Shown piece by piece: positions 45,402 to 53,036 of a DNA stretch of 64,000 nt (within the stretch, counting starts at the first letter, position 1; every line of letters starts with the position of its first letter). The notes under the pieces are model-generated. The model worked only from the letters and a program-made list of their open reading frames with translations. It was not told the origin of the DNA and made no database searches. This DNA is from Alistipes sp. GTDB taxonomy: Bacteria; Bacteroidota; Bacteroidia; Bacteroidales; Rikenellaceae. Position numbers and translations under genes: made by a program. Location: NCBI GenBank assembly GCA_017505725.1, contig JAFVOR010000053.1, positions 35,379-99,378 on the forward strand. The letters run 5' to 3'.

Positions 45402-46964
45402 CTACAATGGAATGTTCGAGTGCTTACGAGCAGGGTTCTGCAAACGCTTGGTTGCCAACGACTGCAAAGCACGGATGATACGGAAACGAGTGTTGCGTGG
45501 CTCGATTACATCGTCGATGTAGCCATAGCGAGCTGCGTTGTAAGGGTTCGAGAAGAGATCCTTGTACTCCTGCTCCTTCTCGGCAACAAACTTAGCCTTC
45601 TCAGCAGGATCGGTAAACTCGGCCAAAGCCTTTGCGTGCAACACCTCAACAGCACCCGATGCGCCCATAACAGCGATCTCTGCCGATGGCCAAGCGTAGT
45701 TGATATCACCACGGATGTGCTTCGACGACATCACGATGTAAGCACCACCGTAAGCCTTACGCAATGTAACGGTTACCTTTGGTACAGTAGCCTCGCAGTA
45801 TGCGAAGAGCAACTTTGCACCGTGGCAGATAACGCCACCGTACTCCTGAGTTGTACCAGGCAAGAATCCAGGAACATCCACGAGGGTAACGAGTGGAATG
45901 TTGAATGCGTCGCAGAAACGAACGAAACGAGCAGCCTTACGCGAAGCGTTGATATCGAGCACACCTGCCATAAACTTAGGCTGGTTAGCAATGATACCTA
46001 CCGACTGGCCGTTGAAACGAGCGAAGCAAGTGATGATGTTCTTAGCGTACGAAGCAGCCGACTCGAGGTACTCGCCATTGTCAACGATAGCCTTGATAAC
46101 ATCGTACATATCGTAAGCCTGGTTAGGGTTGTCAGGGATAATCTCGTTGAGCGAATCCTCCAAGCGAGCGATATTGTCGGTGCACATAGCCAATGGAGCA
46201 TCCTCCATATTGTTCTGTGGCATATACGAGATGAGGTTGCGGATCAAAGCGATACCCTCCTCCTCGGTGTCAACTGCAAACTGTGCAACACCCGACTTTG
46301 TGGTGTGAACTACTGCGCCACCCAACTGCTCCTGTGTTACATCCTCACCGGTAACTGTCTTAACAACCTTCGGACCGGTCAAGAACATATTCGAGGTGTT
46401 CTTCTTCATAATGATGAAGTCGGTCAAAGCAGGCGAGTAAACTGCACCACCTGCGCAAGGGCCGAAGATAGCCGAGATCTGCGGGATAACACCCGACGAC
46501 ATCACATTGCGCTGGAAGATATTAGCGTAACCAGCCAAAGCGTTTACACCCTCCTGGATACGGGCACCACCCGAGTCGTTGAGACCGATGCAAGGGGCAC
46601 CATTACGCATTGCCATATCCATAACCTTGCAAATCTTGTCAGCCAAAGCCAACGACAACGAACCTGCGGTTACTGTAAAGTCCTGTGCGAATACATATAC
46701 AAGACGACCATCGATGGTACCATAACCTGTTACCACGCCATCACCAAAGGTGTGCTTCTTCTCCATACCGAAGTCGTAGCAACGGTGAGTTACGAACATA
46801 TCGAACTCCTCGAAGCTACCCTCGTCGAGCAACATCTGAATACGCTCACGAGCAGTGAACTTACCCTTCTCGTGCTGCTTTGCGATAGCCTTCTCGCCAC
46901 CACCCATACGAGCTGTCTCACGATTCTCGATGAGTTTGTTGATTTTGTTTTGAATTTCGCTCAT
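45402..46964 (-). CDS. mmdA: Methylmalonyl-CoA decarboxylase carboxyltransferase subunit
   Basis: 520 aa. Two crotonase-like halves of the acyl-CoA carboxyltransferase family: [30 protein letters not shown], and [16 protein letters not shown] with [14 protein letters not shown] in the second half. It transfers the carboxyl of (S)-methylmalonyl-CoA to biotin of MmdC. Such proteins are also annotated as propionyl-CoA carboxylase beta; the beta, gamma and delta genes alongside favour decarboxylation. Confidence 0.93.
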   Translation of the reverse strand: MSEIQNKINKLIENRETARMGGGEKAIAKQHEKGKFTARERIQMLLDEGSFEEFDMFVTHRCYDFGMEKKHTFGDGVVTGYGTIDGRLVYVFAQDFTVTAGSLSLALADKICKVMDMAMRNGAPCIGLNDSGGARIQEGVNALAGYANIFQRNVMSSGVIPQISAIFGPCAGGAVYSPALTDFIIMKKNTSNMFLTGPKVVKTVTGEDVTQEQLGGAVVHTTKSGVAQFAVDTEEEGIALIRNLISYMPQNNMEDAPLAMCTDNIARLEDSLNEIIPDNPNQAYDMYDVIKAIVDNGEYLESAASYAKNIITCFARFNGQSVGIIANQPKFMAGVLDINASRKAARFVRFCDAFNIPLVTLVDVPGFLPGTTQEYGGVICHGAKLLFAYCEATVPKVTVTLRKAYGGAYIVMSSKHIRGDINYAWPSAEIAVMGASGAVEVLHAKALAEFTDPAEKAKFVAEKEQEYKDLFSNPYNAARYGYIDDVIEPRNTRFRIIRALQSLATKRLQNPARKHSNIPL

Positions 46965-47007
46965 AGCTATTTTTCTATTTTTTTTAGATTAGATTTTTCA
47001 ATTTCCA

Positions 47008-47134
47008 AAAAAATCGTAAATGATTGAGCTATTTTTGTGCGATGTGAGGCGACAAAAGCGCAGCATAGTAGAGCTATGTGAGCATTTTGGCGTCCGACAC
47101 ACTCGTGCAAAAATAGCCAATCAGAACGATTTTT
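47008..47134. repeat. Family-A hairpin element between mce and mmdA
   Basis: The clearest copy. Outer arms AAAAATCGT/ACGATTTTT, then CTATTTTTGTGCGA/TCGTGCAAAAATAG, then GCGACAAAA/TTTTGGCGTC, with apex CATAGTAGAGCTATG and GTGAGCATTTT. It sits inside the mce-mmdA operon, starting at the mce stop codon (47135-47133) and ending 44 bases before mmdA. Confidence 0.82.
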
Positions 47135-47537
47135 ACTTCTTCTCACAGAGCTCAGTCAAGATTCCCTGTGTGCTCTTCGGGTGAAGGAAAGCGATAGTCA
47201 TATCGTCAGCACCCTTGCGTGGGGTCTTGTCGATAAGACGGATGCCCTGGGCCTCAGCGTCAGCCAACTGCTCCTCGATACCCTCAACAGCGAGTGCCAT
47301 ATGGTGGATACCGATGCCCTTGTTCTCGATAAACTTAGCGATAGTCGAATCCTCCGAAGTAGCCTCCAAAAGCTCGATCTTGGTCTGACCAAGCATAAAG
47401 AATGCGGTGCGTACCTTCTGGTCTGCAACCTCCTCGATTTTGTAACACTTCAATCCAAGTGCGCCCTCCCAATAAGGAATCGCCTCATCAAGGCTCTTAA
47501 CTGCGATGCCGAGATGCTCAATGTGAGATACTTTCAT
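47133..47537 (-). CDS. mce: Methylmalonyl-CoA epimerase
   Basis: 134 aa vicinal-oxygen-chelate fold. It interconverts (R)- and (S)-methylmalonyl-CoA. Metal ligands fit HIEHLGIAV (His), GIHHMALAV (His) and the C-terminal Glu in GILTELCEKK. First gene of the propionate-forming operon. Its 3' end is shared with a hairpin repeat. Confidence 0.94.
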   Translation of the reverse strand: MKVSHIEHLGIAVKSLDEAIPYWEGALGLKCYKIEEVADQKVRTAFFMLGQTKIELLEATSEDSTIAKFIENKGIGIHHMALAVEGIEEQLADAEAQGIRLIDKTPRKGADDMTIAFLHPKSTQGILTELCEKK

Positions 47538-47615
47538 AGTTTTGTTGTTTATTTGGTTAAAGAAAAATTGTTTGTTTGTCTGTCAATTCGGGGGAATACA
47601 CCCCCACAATCTTGG

Positions 47616-47646
47616 CAAAGATACTATTTTCGTAGAAAATAAACAA
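47616..47646 (-). promoter_or_regulatory. Promoter of mce-mmd with a 5' leader hairpin
   Basis: Minus-strand TTG (47646-47644), 20 bases, TATCTTTG (47623-47616). Right after the predicted start, GGGGGTGTATTCCCCC (47605-47590) forms a tight hairpin at the 5' end of the leader, which could protect the mRNA. Confidence 0.65.
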
Positions 47647-47750
47647 CTCTTTCGCAAAATCTTTTTCTCTTTTGCGAAATATAGGGCAAAAGCGTCGCGT
47701 GATTGCTATTTTTTTGTATATTTGTAGTTGATTCGCCATAGAAGCAGAGT

Positions 47751-48689
47751 ATGAGACTTTTTTCACATATTGCAGTAGCAATAGTGGCATCAATGATGTC
47801 GCTGATGGCATACGGACAGAAGGTTGCGCCCGAGCAGCGAGTGCGACTTGCCGATCCGTTCATACTGCTTCACGACGGCATCTACTACGCCTACGGCACA
47901 CACCACCCTCGAGGCATCGAATACTACACCTCGAACGATCTCAAAAAATGGCACTACGGAGGCGTGGCACTTCACCGCAACAACTCCTATGGCGAGAGGT
48001 GGTTTTGGGCGCCCGAGGTCTACTATGTAGAGGGCAAGTTCTATATGTACTACACCGCCGAGGAGCGTATCTGCGTTGCGGTAGCCGACTCGCCCAAAGG
48101 ACCTTTCAAGCAGACGGACAAGGTGGCTATGCTACCCGACCAGCACGCCATCGACAACACCCTTTTCGTCGACGACGATGGCACGCCATATCTCTTCTAT
48201 GTCCACATCAAGAAGGGGTTTCACATCAAGGTTGCCGAGCTCGAGCGCAACCTCACAAACATCAAGCAGGAGACGATAAAAACCTGCATCACGCCTCGCC
48301 AAAGGTGGGAGCGTGCAGAGGGCAAGGTGAACGAAGGTCCGAGCATCCTCAAACACAACAATAAGTACTATATGCTCTACTCGGGCAATGGCTACAAGAG
48401 CAAGCTCTATGGCGTAGGTGCAGCGGTTGCCAACAATATTCGTGGCCCCTGGAAGAAGCTGGCAAACAACCCGATCCTCCAATGCCCCGAAGGGCTCTTT
48501 GGCACAGGCCACGGCGCACCTTTCTACGACAAGAGAGGGCGTTTGCACTATGTGTTCCACGCCCACCACTCGGCAGAGAGTGTGCATCCGCGATTTATGT
48601 GCATATCGCGTATGGCGTTTCGTCGCATCGATGGCGAGATGCAACCAGTAATCAGCGAAAACTACCGAATACCACAAATTACAAAATAG
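47751..48689 (+). CDS. Glycoside hydrolase, GH43-type five-bladed propeller
   Basis: 312 aa, signal peptide 1-22. The GH43 triad is visible: Asp35 (RLADPFIL), Asp135 (HAIDNTLFVDD) and Glu195 (NEGPSIL). RGIEYYTSNDLKKWHY and RWFWAPEVYY are also typical. It probably removes arabinose or xylose side groups; specificity cannot be read. -7-like TATATTTG at 47717-47724. It starts a plus-strand run; the next gene is 7 bases on. Confidence 0.9.
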   Translation: MRLFSHIAVAIVASMMSLMAYGQKVAPEQRVRLADPFILLHDGIYYAYGTHHPRGIEYYTSNDLKKWHYGGVALHRNNSYGERWFWAPEVYYVEGKFYMYYTAEERICVAVADSPKGPFKQTDKVAMLPDQHAIDNTLFVDDDGTPYLFYVHIKKGFHIKVAELERNLTNIKQETIKTCITPRQRWERAEGKVNEGPSILKHNNKYYMLYSGNGYKSKLYGVGAAVANNIRGPWKKLANNPILQCPEGLFGTGHGAPFYDKRGRLHYVFHAHHSAESVHPRFMCISRMAFRRIDGEMQPVISENYRIPQITK

Positions 48690-48696
48690 ATATACT

Positions 48697-50019
48697 ATGA
48701 AACGCTCCCTTTTAGCTTCGATTCTGCTTCTTATACTCCTATCGGCAACAGCCGAACCAAAACGCTACGCCAAGGCGCGTGCCGAGGTACTCTCGCGAGG
48801 CAAGGGCTACTACAAAGAGGTCTTTATGGATGGCGGTGTGGCACTGACATCGCGTCGCCACCTCCCTGCAACGCAACTTCTCGGAATCGGAATCGACAAC
48901 TTCGCATCTGCCGAGACCAAGAAGCTGACCAAGGCGGACACCCTGCAACAGATGGCTGTATTCTGTGGCAACAAGCACGACACCAACGGACGACTGCTCT
49001 ATCCCGATGGAGCACCACGCTACCGTATGATATATGTCAATGGAGGAAAGTCGGGAGCTCACGCTCGCTCATTGGGCGAGGAGGGTCGCCAGCGAATCAA
49101 GGAGTATATCGCCGCAGGTGGCTCGTATGTTGGTACTTGCGCCGGAGCTTACATCGCCTCGTCGGGCTCTATACGTAGCAAGGGCTTGCGATACAATAAC
49201 ATCTATTGGGGCTTGTGGCCGGGATGGGCACAGAGTACACGACTTACGAAGAGCAGCACCGCAATGGATCTGCCAAAGAGGAGTCCTCTGCTGCAATACT
49301 TCGATTTCGGCAGGGATCGCATAGTCGAAGAGGTGCGCCACAATGGAGGTTGCTCCGCTTACGACGAGAAAGAGAACAGAATGCCGAAAGGTACCGAGGT
49401 GTTGGCACGATACATATTCACCAACACAGAGCGAGTGAAGATCGATGGCAAGGCCAGCGTGTGGAGCTACAAGCCGAGTGCAGAGAGTGGTCGCGTGGTG
49501 ATGTGCGGCTCACACCCCGAAGGGGTGGCTACGGGCGAACGCCTAAAGTTTATGGCAGCAATGATGCTCTATGCGATGGATGGCAACCCTGCACCGAAGG
49601 TGAAGGGTACACTGCAGAGTGGCGAGGTGCGCGAGATGAACAAATGCACCGAGGATAACGATCCTGCCTACACCCGCATCGGCGACCGACAGTACCACCA
49701 CTTCCGCCTCGAGGTACCTCGCAAGTGCAAAAGGATGACCATAACACTAGAGGGCTACAAGGGAACACGAGCCCTCAACCTCAACCTCTGCCTCAAGCGT
49801 GGCGAGCCAGCATTCCACGACAATACCCTCCTCAAGTCGGTAGGCCCATACTGCAAGGAGCAGATTGTAGTGGAAAATCCGAAAGCGGGCGAGTGGTTTA
49901 CATCGGTATTCTGCGAAACCACACCTATAACCACAGTGACCAAGTTTGGCACACACTACCGAGGTCGACTCGGCGTGCTGAATGGTGTGCCTTACAAAAT
50001 TAGTGTAAAGTATGAATAG
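48697..50019 (+). CDS. Exported class I glutamine amidotransferase-like (BPL_N-type) protein
   Basis: 440 aa with a signal peptide (residues 1-19). Residues about 40-290 have the amidotransferase-like fold: YVNGGKSGAHARSLGEEG and GGSYVGTCAGAYIASSG, whose Cys148 is in the nucleophile elbow, and CGSHPEGVATGERLKFM. This resembles the BPL_N family. The C-terminal 120 residues look like a pre-peptidase-type beta-sandwich (HFRLEVPRKCKRMTITLEG). Being exported, it is unlikely to use glutamine-derived ammonia; a peptidase-like or carbohydrate-linked role is possible. Confidence 0.7.
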   Translation: MKRSLLASILLLILLSATAEPKRYAKARAEVLSRGKGYYKEVFMDGGVALTSRRHLPATQLLGIGIDNFASAETKKLTKADTLQQMAVFCGNKHDTNGRLLYPDGAPRYRMIYVNGGKSGAHARSLGEEGRQRIKEYIAAGGSYVGTCAGAYIASSGSIRSKGLRYNNIYWGLWPGWAQSTRLTKSSTAMDLPKRSPLLQYFDFGRDRIVEEVRHNGGCSAYDEKENRMPKGTEVLARYIFTNTERVKIDGKASVWSYKPSAESGRVVMCGSHPEGVATGERLKFMAAMMLYAMDGNPAPKVKGTLQSGEVREMNKCTEDNDPAYTRIGDRQYHHFRLEVPRKCKRMTITLEGYKGTRALNLNLCLKRGEPAFHDNTLLKSVGPYCKEQIVVENPKAGEWFTSVFCETTPITTVTKFGTHYRGRLGVLNGVPYKISVKYE

Positions 50020-50485
50020 AGCCCTTTTACATATTGCAGTCGCAATCTCGATGTTGCTCTCGTGGGCGAGTGTCGAGGCGCAGACCATAGCACTCGGCGA
50101 GCGCACTCCGCGAGTGAAACAGGCCAAGTGGCTCGATGGCAAAGTACCTCCCAAGAACGAGTTTACATACATCGAGTTTATCCACTCTGCAAGCGAAACT
50201 TGCCGTCTCTCAGCAGAGCGTATCTACAAGGTTATAAAGGGTTTAGACAACATCTCGTTTGTACTGATCTCGCATCAGAAACTCACCGAGATCGATGCGT
50301 GGGTGCTCAACTTCGTAGGCGAAAAGTCGGGCGTGATTATCGAGGATAGCTCGATACGCCAATCCTTTGGCGTGAATTATGCCCCATACGCCGTGATACT
50401 CGACCACAAACGCCGTGCACTATGGTTTGGCAATCCACGACTCCTCGACAGAAAAAAGATAGAACAAATAATAAACAAAAAGTAA
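50012..50485 (+). CDS. Periplasmic thioredoxin-fold protein lacking CXXC
   Basis: 157 aa, signal peptide about 1-23. The order of elements (LGERTPRV, FTYIEFIHSASETCRLSAERI, FVLISHQKLTEID, FGVNYAPYAVILDHKRRALWFG) follows the TlpA/thioredoxin fold, with a cis-Pro-like YAPYAV. Only one Cys (in SETC) stands where CXXC is expected, so dithiol chemistry is not possible. It overlaps the amidotransferase-like gene by 8 bases. Confidence 0.65.
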   Translation: MNRALLHIAVAISMLLSWASVEAQTIALGERTPRVKQAKWLDGKVPPKNEFTYIEFIHSASETCRLSAERIYKVIKGLDNISFVLISHQKLTEIDAWVLNFVGEKSGVIIEDSSIRQSFGVNYAPYAVILDHKRRALWFGNPRLLDRKKIEQIINKK

Positions 50486-50502
50486 TATAAGGCTAAAAAA
50501 TT

Positions 50503-51615
50503 ATGGCTTTTACAAAGATAGACCACTACGAAAGCGGTGAGTACCGCGATACTCACCACGATAGCGCCCTCTCGGTAGCAGATGGTGTTGCCGATCAACC
50601 TATCGTAAACCCCTACTTCGTGAGAAAGCGTCGTCGTCAACTCACCACCGATGAGTTTGTCGAGGGTATCCTGGCGGGCAATATCACCATCCTCTCGCAG
50701 GCCATCACCCTTGTCGAGAGCAACAATCCCGACCACTACGCACAGGCACAGGAGATTATCGAGCGTTGCCTACCTTACGCAGGCAAGTCTGTGCGCATAG
50801 GTATCACAGGTGTGCCTGGCGCAGGCAAATCGACTTGGATTGAGGCTGTGGGAAATATGGTTACATCGATGCACCACAAGTTGGCAGTCTTGGCCATCGA
50901 CCCATCGTCGGAGCGCAGTGGCGGCTCGATCTTGGGCGACAAAACCCGTATGGAGACCATCTGCCACAACCCCGACATCTTCATCCGCCCTTCGCCATCG
51001 GCAGGCTCGCTCGGTGGCGTGGCACGCAAGACTCGCGAGACGGTGGTATTGTGCGAGGCAGCAGGCTTCGATGTCATCTTTATCGAGACTGTGGGTGTCG
51101 GTCAATCCGAGACTGCAGTTCACTCGATGGTCGATATGTTTCTCCTCTTGCAGATTTCGGGTGCAGGCGACGAGTTGCAGGGCATCAAGCGAGGCATTAT
51201 GGAGATGGCCGACCTGATGGTCATCACCAAGGCTGATGGCGAAAATAAGATTAAGGCGGAGGTTGCACGTCGTCAGTTCCAGAATGCATTGCACCTCTTC
51301 CCTACTCCCGCAAGCGATTGGAAGGCAAAGGTTTACACCTGCTCATCGCTTGAGGGCACAGGTCTCGAGGAGATTTGGAAGGGTGTCGAGGAGTATGTCG
51401 AGCATATCAAGGCAAATGGCTACTTCCAGCACCACCGCAACGAGCAAAACAAGTATTGGATGTACGAGAGCATCAACGAGACTCTCAAGAGTCACTTCTA
51501 CCTCAACCCCGAGATTGAGGAGCGCATAGCCGATGTGGAGAGCCGAGTTCTCGATGCCAAGTTGAGTTCATTCATCGCAGCAAAAGAGCTGTTGGACATC
51601 TATTTCAAGAAATAG
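50503..51615 (+). CDS. meaB: Methylmalonyl-CoA mutase-associated GTPase
   Basis: 370 aa G3E-type GTPase. Walker A GVPGAGKST, IDPSSERSGGSILGDKTRM, ETVGVGQSE (switch) and TKADGENKIKAE (base specificity) are all present. MeaB gates cobalamin loading and protects methylmalonyl-CoA mutase. The mutase itself is not in the window, but the epimerase-decarboxylase operon starts about 3 kb away on the other strand. The C-terminal dimer arm is complete. Confidence 0.94.
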   Translation: MAFTKIDHYESGEYRDTHHDSALSVADGVADQPIVNPYFVRKRRRQLTTDEFVEGILAGNITILSQAITLVESNNPDHYAQAQEIIERCLPYAGKSVRIGITGVPGAGKSTWIEAVGNMVTSMHHKLAVLAIDPSSERSGGSILGDKTRMETICHNPDIFIRPSPSAGSLGGVARKTRETVVLCEAAGFDVIFIETVGVGQSETAVHSMVDMFLLLQISGAGDELQGIKRGIMEMADLMVITKADGENKIKAEVARRQFQNALHLFPTPASDWKAKVYTCSSLEGTGLEEIWKGVEEYVEHIKANGYFQHHRNEQNKYWMYESINETLKSHFYLNPEIEERIADVESRVLDAKLSSFIAAKELLDIYFKK

Positions 51616-51617
51616 AT

Positions 51618-51685
51618 GCCAAACGGAAAGGTGAAAACGGAAAACGGAAAACTTTTTAATATTAAACTTAAAAATTAAAAGTTAT
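51618..51685. repeat. GGAAAAC microrepeat between meaB and the sirtuin gene
   Basis: AAACGGAAA, GAAAACGGAAAACGGAAAAC and ATTAAAAATTAAAAG units. The same GGAAAAC units occur at 17971-17992 and inside the helicase gene at 57911-57945. Confidence 0.7.
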
Positions 51686-52369
51686 ATGTTAAAAATTGTG
51701 GTACTTACGGGCGCAGGTATTTCGGCGGACAGTGGCATTCCGACCTATCGCAGCAGCGATGGTCTGTGGGCAAATTATAAGATTGAGGATGTCTGCACAC
51801 CCGAGGCACTCGAAAGAGATAGAGCCAAGGTGATAAACTTCTACAATATGCGTCGCCGAGAGATGGCGGGCAAGCAACCGAACGCAGGACACAAGGCGTT
51901 GGCTGAATTGGAGAAATACTTTGACGTTGAGATCATTACGCAGAATATCGACAACTTGCACGAATTGGCGGGCTCGACCAAGATCACACACCTTCACGGC
52001 GAATTGACCAAGTTGCGAAACGATGCAAGCGACTATATCGTAGATATCGGTTTGCGCGAGCAGACGCTCGACGAGACTGCCCCTGATGGCTCGCTCCTGC
52101 GCCCTCACATCGTATTTTTCGGCGAGGCGGTGCCTATGTTCGACAAGGCGAAGGAGTTGGTGCAGCAAGCCGACCTCCTGATTATTGTCGGCACCTCGTT
52201 GGCGGTATATCCTGCCGCTTCGTTGGTCGGCTGGGTTAAGAGCAACGATGTACCGATTTACGTCGTAGACCCCTCAACGCCAAAGATTCCGTTCCTCTGC
52301 AACAAGATATACCACAAGAAGGAGCGTGCCGCCATCGGCTTGCCAAAACTTGTCGCACAACTCAAGTAG
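51686..52369 (+). CDS. Sirtuin-family NAD-dependent protein deacylase
   Basis: 227 aa. NAD motif GAGISADSGIPTYR (residues 9-22), TQNIDNLHELAG and catalytic His104 (HLHGEL). Tyr53 and Arg56 (FYNMRRR) form the Y-x-x-R pair that binds acidic acyl groups in CobB and SIRT5, so desuccinylase or demalonylase activity is likely. No Cys occur between residues 106 and 150, so the usual structural zinc site is missing. Succinyl-CoA is central to the neighbouring pathway, which fits this activity by inference. Confidence 0.88.
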   Translation: MLKIVVLTGAGISADSGIPTYRSSDGLWANYKIEDVCTPEALERDRAKVINFYNMRRREMAGKQPNAGHKALAELEKYFDVEIITQNIDNLHELAGSTKITHLHGELTKLRNDASDYIVDIGLREQTLDETAPDGSLLRPHIVFFGEAVPMFDKAKELVQQADLLIIVGTSLAVYPAASLVGWVKSNDVPIYVVDPSTPKIPFLCNKIYHKKERAAIGLPKLVAQLK

Positions 52370-52429
52370 TTTGCAGAGATTAGCACACTCTAACAACCAC
52401 TAAATACCTCTATTAAAGATACAAACACA

Positions 52430-52867
52430 ATGAAGTACGCAATTATTTCTACCGAGAAGGGCGATATGAAGGTGGAGCTCTACGAGAAGGAGACCCCTAT
52501 TACAGTTGAGAATTTTGTTAAGTTGGCAGAGTCGGGATTCTACGATGGTTTGACATTCCACCGCGTTATTCCCGAGTTTGTGATTCAGGGCGGATGCCCT
52601 ATCGGCAATGGCGCAGGTGGTCCGGGTTGGACAATCAAGTGCGAGACCGATGCAGAGCGTCAGTACCACGACCGAGGAGTACTCTCGATGGCACATCGTG
52701 GCAAGGACACCGGCGGCTCACAGTTCTTCATCTGCCACAATCGCCGCAACACGCAGCACCTCGATGGCGTTCACACCTGCTTCGGCAAGGTCGTAGAGGG
52801 CGAGGATGTGATTGACGATATCCGTCCCGGCGATTTGATCTTCTCGGTAACGATTGTCGAGGAGTAG
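52430..52867 (+). CDS. Cyclophilin-type peptidyl-prolyl cis-trans isomerase
   Basis: 145 aa, cytoplasmic (no signal). Catalytic region [15 protein letters not shown] (Phe-His-Arg), [29 protein letters not shown] shows the Gln, Phe, Leu and His pocket in pieces. It speeds proline-bond isomerisation during folding. Last gene of the plus-strand run. Confidence 0.93.
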   Translation: MKYAIISTEKGDMKVELYEKETPITVENFVKLAESGFYDGLTFHRVIPEFVIQGGCPIGNGAGGPGWTIKCETDAERQYHDRGVLSMAHRGKDTGGSQFFICHNRRNTQHLDGVHTCFGKVVEGEDVIDDIRPGDLIFSVTIVEE

Positions 52868-52880
52868 AGAGGAAGCATTA

Positions 52881-52904
52881 GAGGGTGTCCAGTTGGACAC
52901 CCTC
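52881..52904 (+). terminator. Hairpin after the cyclophilin gene
   Basis: A perfect 10-bp stem (GAGGGTGTCC paired with GGACACCCTC) with a 4-base loop. The tail is ATCTTGTC, only weakly T-rich. Confidence 0.65.
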
Positions 52905-52913
52905 ATCTTGTCG

Positions 52914-53034
52914 GAATTTGTATAACAAGAGCTATTTTGAAGCTGCTCGAAGTTTGGGAATGCGGAGCATACTTGGCGTATGTGAGCATTTCGCAAACGA
53001 GGCAGATGCCGAAAGAGCCTTGTTAGACAAATTC
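52914..53034. repeat. Family-A hairpin element with unique arms
   Basis: Arms GAATTTGT/ACAAATTC and AACAAGAGCT/AGCCTTGTT differ from those of the other copies yet pair with each other. Inner GTTTGGGAATGC/GCATTTCGCAAAC and the apical CATACTTGGCGTATG are conserved. It ends 3 bases before the ABC transporter stop codon (53039-53037). Confidence 0.78.
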
Positions 53035-53036
53035 TG

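Noticed and set aside
45390-47027. 545-codon plus-strand frame across mmdA
   Set aside because: Antisense shadow; the minus strand encodes a full carboxyltransferase in a clear operon.
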